A program made the position numbers and the translations under genes. The notes under the pieces were generated by a model that saw nothing but the letters and a program-made list of their open reading frames with translations, was not told where the DNA came from and made no database searches. A DNA stretch of 41,478 nucleotides from Glycomyces lechevalierae (GTDB lineage: Bacteria > Actinomycetota > Actinomycetes > Mycobacteriales > Micromonosporaceae): NCBI RefSeq assembly GCF_027622945.1, contig NZ_JAPZVQ010000015.1, forward strand, positions 98,933-140,410. The letters are read 5' to 3'. Positions 38,166 through 41,478 of this stretch are shown here, one piece after another; position 1 is the first letter of the stretch, and every line of letters begins with the position of its first letter.

Positions 38166-41033
38166 CTAGGTCAATCGCCGCTCGCTGGCGAGCCTCGCCC
38201 TCGTGAAGACGAGCGCGCCGACCGCGGCGACCACCGGCACGGCCACGAGCATGATCCCGAAGCTGACCCACGGCAGCTCCCAGCCGTACAGCACCTCGAA
38301 CGGGTACCGGTGCATCAGCGGTCGGTTCAGCGCCTCGCGGATGAGCGCGTACCCCATCACCCCGGCGATCGTGCCGAGGATGGTGCCGAACATGGCGATC
38401 ATGATCGTCTGCCACATCGCGAACCGCTTGCGCAGGCCCGGTGCCGCGCCGACCGCGCCGAGCGTGGTCATGTCCTTCTTCTGCTCGGCGATGATGAGCC
38501 CGGTGGACACCGCCGTCGAGCCCAGCGTGATGAGCGCGCACAGCCCGGCCACGGCCAGCATGACGTACAGCGTGTCGCGGTCGGTGTAGTCCGTGACGTC
38601 GAGGTTCGCGCTGACGGTGCCGTCGGCCAGTTCGACCTGGAGGTCCTTCGAGATGCCCTCCTTGACGGGCCCGGTGACCTCGGTCGAGGTCTCGATCAGG
38701 AACCTCCGGCCCCACATCGATTCGCCCATGCCCAGCCGCTCGGCCGCGCCGGGGCTCATGAAGACCTGACCGAATCCGAGCAGACCCTTGTCGACCGCCA
38801 TGGCGGGCACTTCGATGTCGTTGTAGATCGCCTCTTCCTCCGCGTTCTCGCTCGCGAAGTCCATGACCTCCTGCTCGAACACCACGGTGCCCGCATCGGT
38901 GACGGCCCACGCGTCGGAGACGAGGACGCCGCCCTCCTCCAGGATCGCCACGGCCGCGTCGAGCTCCGCGCCCTCCAGCTCCGTGTAGGCCGCCACGACC
39001 CGGGGGTCGACCGCGGTGGGCACGTCGTACAGGCCCCAGCCGTCGCCCGCCGCGGTCTCGTCGCAGCGGTCGTCCTCCCTGGCTTCCTCGGCGGCCTTCT
39101 CGAGCGCCTCCTCGTCCACCTGCTGATCCATCTCCCCGGCCGAGTAGATCGCGTCAGCGGCCTCCCAGTAGGGGCACATGTTGGCCTCAGGCCGCGTCAA
39201 CTCGATGCTGCAGTAGAGGTCCGCTCCCTCGGGGAACTCCGCCTCCTTGTCGCAGGTCCCGGTGTTCTCGCTGAGCCCCACCGGAAGCAGCTCGAGGTCG
39301 TTCAGGTGCGCCCCGAGCTTCGCCTCGGCCTCGACGAGCGCCGCGTCCCAGTCGACCGGCTCCATCTCGCCGGTCTCGATGTCGACATCGCCCATGTTGT
39401 AGAAGGTCAGCGAGGCCGTCCCCTGCGGCAGCAGGTACTCGTCCATGTGCTCGGCGCGGTCGTTGTTCGCGGCCGTGATCATCGAGAACGCCATGCCGGC
39501 CGCCACGACGCCGAGCACCGCGGCGATCGCCGGGGCGGCCGAACCGCGGTTGCGGCCCGCCTCCCGCAGCGCCATGCGCGGCGCGAGCGGCATCCACCGC
39601 CCGAGCTTCGCCGTCAGCGCCAGCAGCGCCGGCGTGCACGCCACCAGGCCCAACTGCAGCAGCACGATCGCGCCGCCCATGAGGGGCAGGCTCCAGAGCG
39701 TGATGCCCGCGAACCCGGCGACGAGGCCGCCCGCGACCATGACCAGGCCGATCACCAGCCAACGCTTCGAGCCCTTGCGGCCCGGCGTGCGCCCCATGAG
39801 CGCCGCGACCACATTGATGCGCGAGGCGCTGATCGCGGCGGCGAGCGCCGAGAGCAGGCCCGTGGCGATCGCGGTCACGGCCAGCACGCCCTGCAGCCAC
39901 GGCAGCACCTGCAGACCAGGGGTGCGGTAGCCGACGAGCTGCTCGAGCCACGGCCGCCCGGCCGCGACGAGCCCGATGCCCAGGACGACCGCGGCGACGG
40001 CCGCGATGATCCCGAACAGGACGCCGCCGGCGAGCACGATCCTGCGGATCTGGGCCGGGGTCGCGCCGTTGGCGCTCATGAGCGCGAACTCGCGGGTGCG
40101 CCGCTTCGCGCTGATCGCGAACGCGGGGCCCGCCAGGAGGATGACCTCCATGACCACGGAGATCACGATGAGGCCGTAGAGCGTGAGCGTGTACGAGTCG
40201 GTGACCTCTTCGTAGGACACCCCGTCCGGGCTCGACGGCGGCGTGTCGAGCAGCGCCTCCGACCACACCGTCAGCCCGATCTCGTTGAGCCGCAGCGCGT
40301 CCTCGTGGGTGATCTGCTCGGGGGTGTCCACGAGCCACCCGTTCGTGCTGTCCGGGAAGAACTCGGCGACCGCGAAGCGGCCGTTGATGTCCCACGGGAT
40401 CTCGAGGATCCCGCTGACCTCGTGCTCCTCAGTGGTCGGCCCGGTGACGAACGTGACCGTGTCGCCCACTTCGACGCCCAGGTACGAGGCCGCCTCCTCG
40501 CTGAGGGCCACGTCGTCGCGGATCGGCGCCGAGCCGTCGAGGTAGGTGAATCCGGCGGCCTCGTAGTTCGGGTCGGTCAGGTCGTAGCCCAGGACGTCGA
40601 GCTCGCCGACCCCGTCGGGCGTCTCGACCTCCGCCTGCTCCTCACCGCCGTTCCAGAAGGAGTAGGGGGTGAGCCGGGTGCCGACGGGCAGTTCCGCGAG
40701 AACGTCCATGTCGGAGACGTCCGCGGGCTCCTGGCCGTCCGCGTCCTCGTAGTTCTCCAGCTCGTACCAGGGCATCTGGTCTTCCCAGGTGTACTGGACG
40801 ATCGGCGAGCCCGGGTAGCCCTTCTCGATGAACGCGTCGTTCTCGCCGAGGTACTGCTCGGCGGTCTCCTCCGGGGAGAGCGTGGTCGTGTCGTACGCGC
40901 TGGCGCCGATCGCGACGCCCAGCAGCGGCAGTCCCAGCAGGGTGATCGAGAGGACTGACCGTCCCTTGTAGCGCAGCGCTTCGCGCCGCGCGATCCTGAA
41001 GGCGAGACGCTGGCTCGCCAGGAATCTCCCCAC
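38166..41033 (-). CDS. FtsX-family ABC transporter permease with large extracytoplasmic domain
   Basis: A 955-residue MacB/FtsX-type permease. Residues about 26-48 form the first helix (SVLSITLLGLPLLGVAIGAS). Next comes an acidic exterior domain, then a first FtsX helix group (about 315-420, with AKRRTREFALMSANGA), further helices, a second large exterior domain (about 560-810), and a final FtsX group with EQKKDMTTLGAVGAAPGLRK. Four cysteines lie in the second domain (TCDKE, DLYCS, MCPYW, DDRCDE). GTG 41033, one base after the ATPase stop, is the likely start, but there is no clear Shine-Dalgarno sequence. Such pairs often export lipids or peptides, or sense antibiotics; the role here is unknown. 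Confidence 0.88.
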   Translation of the reverse strand: MGRFLASQRLAFRIARREALRYKGRSVLSITLLGLPLLGVAIGASAYDTTTLSPEETAEQYLGENDAFIEKGYPGSPIVQYTWEDQMPWYELENYEDADGQEPADVSDMDVLAELPVGTRLTPYSFWNGGEEQAEVETPDGVGELDVLGYDLTDPNYEAAGFTYLDGSAPIRDDVALSEEAASYLGVEVGDTVTFVTGPTTEEHEVSGILEIPWDINGRFAVAEFFPDSTNGWLVDTPEQITHEDALRLNEIGLTVWSEALLDTPPSSPDGVSYEEVTDSYTLTLYGLIVISVVMEVILLAGPAFAISAKRRTREFALMSANGATPAQIRRIVLAGGVLFGIIAAVAAVVLGIGLVAAGRPWLEQLVGYRTPGLQVLPWLQGVLAVTAIATGLLSALAAAISASRINVVAALMGRTPGRKGSKRWLVIGLVMVAGGLVAGFAGITLWSLPLMGGAIVLLQLGLVACTPALLALTAKLGRWMPLAPRMALREAGRNRGSAAPAIAAVLGVVAAGMAFSMITAANNDRAEHMDEYLLPQGTASLTFYNMGDVDIETGEMEPVDWDAALVEAEAKLGAHLNDLELLPVGLSENTGTCDKEAEFPEGADLYCSIELTRPEANMCPYWEAADAIYSAGEMDQQVDEEALEKAAEEAREDDRCDETAAGDGWGLYDVPTAVDPRVVAAYTELEGAELDAAVAILEEGGVLVSDAWAVTDAGTVVFEQEVMDFASENAEEEAIYNDIEVPAMAVDKGLLGFGQVFMSPGAAERLGMGESMWGRRFLIETSTEVTGPVKEGISKDLQVELADGTVSANLDVTDYTDRDTLYVMLAVAGLCALITLGSTAVSTGLIIAEQKKDMTTLGAVGAAPGLRKRFAMWQTIMIAMFGTILGTIAGVMGYALIREALNRPLMHRYPFEVLYGWELPWVSFGIMLVAVPVVAAVGALVFTRARLASERRLT

Positions 41034-41034
41034 G

Positions 41035-41478
41035 CTACGAACCCGCGCCTTCGAGCAGGCTGTCCGCCCCGGCCAGCGGCGCGGAGGAGTCGACGATGCG
41101 TCCGTCCCGGAGGAACACCACCCGGTCGGCCCAGCCCGCGTGCCGCGCGTCGTGCGTGACCAGCAGCCCGGCCGCGCCCGCATCGCAGCGGCGGCGCAGC
41201 AGCTTCAGCACCTCTTCACCGGTGTGCGAGTCGAGCGCACCGGTCGGCTCGTCCGCGAGCACGAGCCGCCGCTCGCCGATGAGCGCCCGCGCGATCGCGA
41301 CGCGCTGCGCCTGCCCGCCCGAGATCTCGTCGGGGAACCGGTCGGCCTGCTTCGCGTCGAGGCCGACCTCCTCCAGCGCCGCAAGCGCCAGCTTGCGCGC
41401 CTTGCCCGCCGAGAGCCCGTCGAGCTCCAGCGGCAGCGCCGCGTTCTCGGCGGCCGTCAGACTCGGCACCAGGTTGTA
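41035..41478 (-). CDS. ABC transporter ATPase of the permease above, C-terminal part
   Basis: The window edge cuts this gene: 147 C-terminal residues remain. Present are YNLVPSLTAAENA (end of the Q-loop region), the ABC signature SGGQAQRVAIARAL, Walker B LVLADEPTGALDS and the H-loop LLVTHDARHA. The Walker A site lies outside the window. The sequence is of the LolD/MacB type that partners FtsX-like permeases. Its TAG stop lies one base upstream of the permease GTG, so the two genes form an operon. Confidence 0.93.
   Translation of the reverse strand, partial: YNLVPSLTAAENAALPLELDGLSAGKARKLALAALEEVGLDAKQADRFPDEISGGQAQRVAIARALIGERRLVLADEPTGALDSHTGEEVLKLLRRRCDAGAAGLLVTHDARHAGWADRVVFLRDGRIVDSSAPLAGADSLLEGAGS

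Noticed and set aside
38136..40958. A 940-codon plus-strand open frame
   Set aside because: It is antisense to the FtsX permease; Arg/Asp/His-rich shadow composition, no family content.
1..41478. CRISPR array, prophage, insertion sequence, tRNA or rRNA genes
   Set aside because: No regularly spaced direct repeats, transposase or integrase reading frames, or tRNA cloverleaf or rRNA segments were recognised on either strand.

Overview
The window is high-GC (roughly 70% by eye), densely coding DNA from an actinomycete chromosome. Supporting signs are the WhiB-family regulator, the sigma-R/RsrA (SigH/RshA) pair, an actinobacterial bL37-type small ribosomal protein, a DUF2631 protein, GTG and TTG starts, and the order rpsB-tsf-pyrH-frr-cdsA-rlmN followed by dxr-rseP-ispG and map. 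I cannot fix the genus; a Glycomyces-like relative is only a guess. The aroA-rsgA-hisN / SRAP / WhiB / sigR-rsrA neighbourhood resembles, from memory, the Mycobacterium tuberculosis Rv3219-Rv3228 region.

Layout. (1) 1-3668: the 3' end of an acetylxylan esterase, then a leftward aroA-rsgA-hisN group. (2) 3793-7452: an SRAP abasic-site protein, a WhiB-like Fe-S regulator, and the thiol-stress sigma factor sigR with its zinc anti-sigma factor rsrA. A near-perfect sigma-R promoter and two translation starts precede sigR. A TetR regulator and a 24-residue bL37 gene lie leftward. (3) 7694-10096: a SIS-domain sugar-phosphate protein and an unrecognised 409-residue protein behind a repeat-rich, operator-like element. 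(4) 10506-14337: leftward M23 peptidase-yraN-comM(yifB)-dprA. The yraN frame overlaps comM by 320 bp. (5) 14782-20285: the translation, UMP kinase, ribosome recycling, phospholipid and RlmN housekeeping run.

(6) 20301-24518: a long protein with DivIVA-like motifs at both ends and a disordered glycine/FG-rich middle, a DUF2631 membrane protein, and an MBL-fold plus Rieske fusion. (7) 25339-27663: a divergent TetR/MMPL transporter pair sharing a two-site operator. (8) 27872-31095: a carbohydrate ABC importer operon (two permeases and a Tat-type lipoprotein) with a LacI-type operator inside its promoter spacer and no ATPase gene. (9) 31291-35875: purU, then the isoprenoid/membrane-proteolysis group dxr-rseP-ispG. 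(10) 36141-37992: a small membrane protein and methionine aminopeptidase. (11) 38166-41478: a leftward FtsX-type ABC permease and the C-terminal part of its ATPase, cut by the window edge.

Most of the window is conserved housekeeping; there is no CRISPR array, prophage, IS element or biosynthetic gene cluster. The parts most worth a second look are the bipartite DivIVA/FG-linker protein, the feedback-regulated sigR locus, the yraN/comM overlap, the unknown 409-residue protein with its operator, and a recurring leaderless promoter layout (TANNNT, 6-7 nt, start codon) ahead of several genes.
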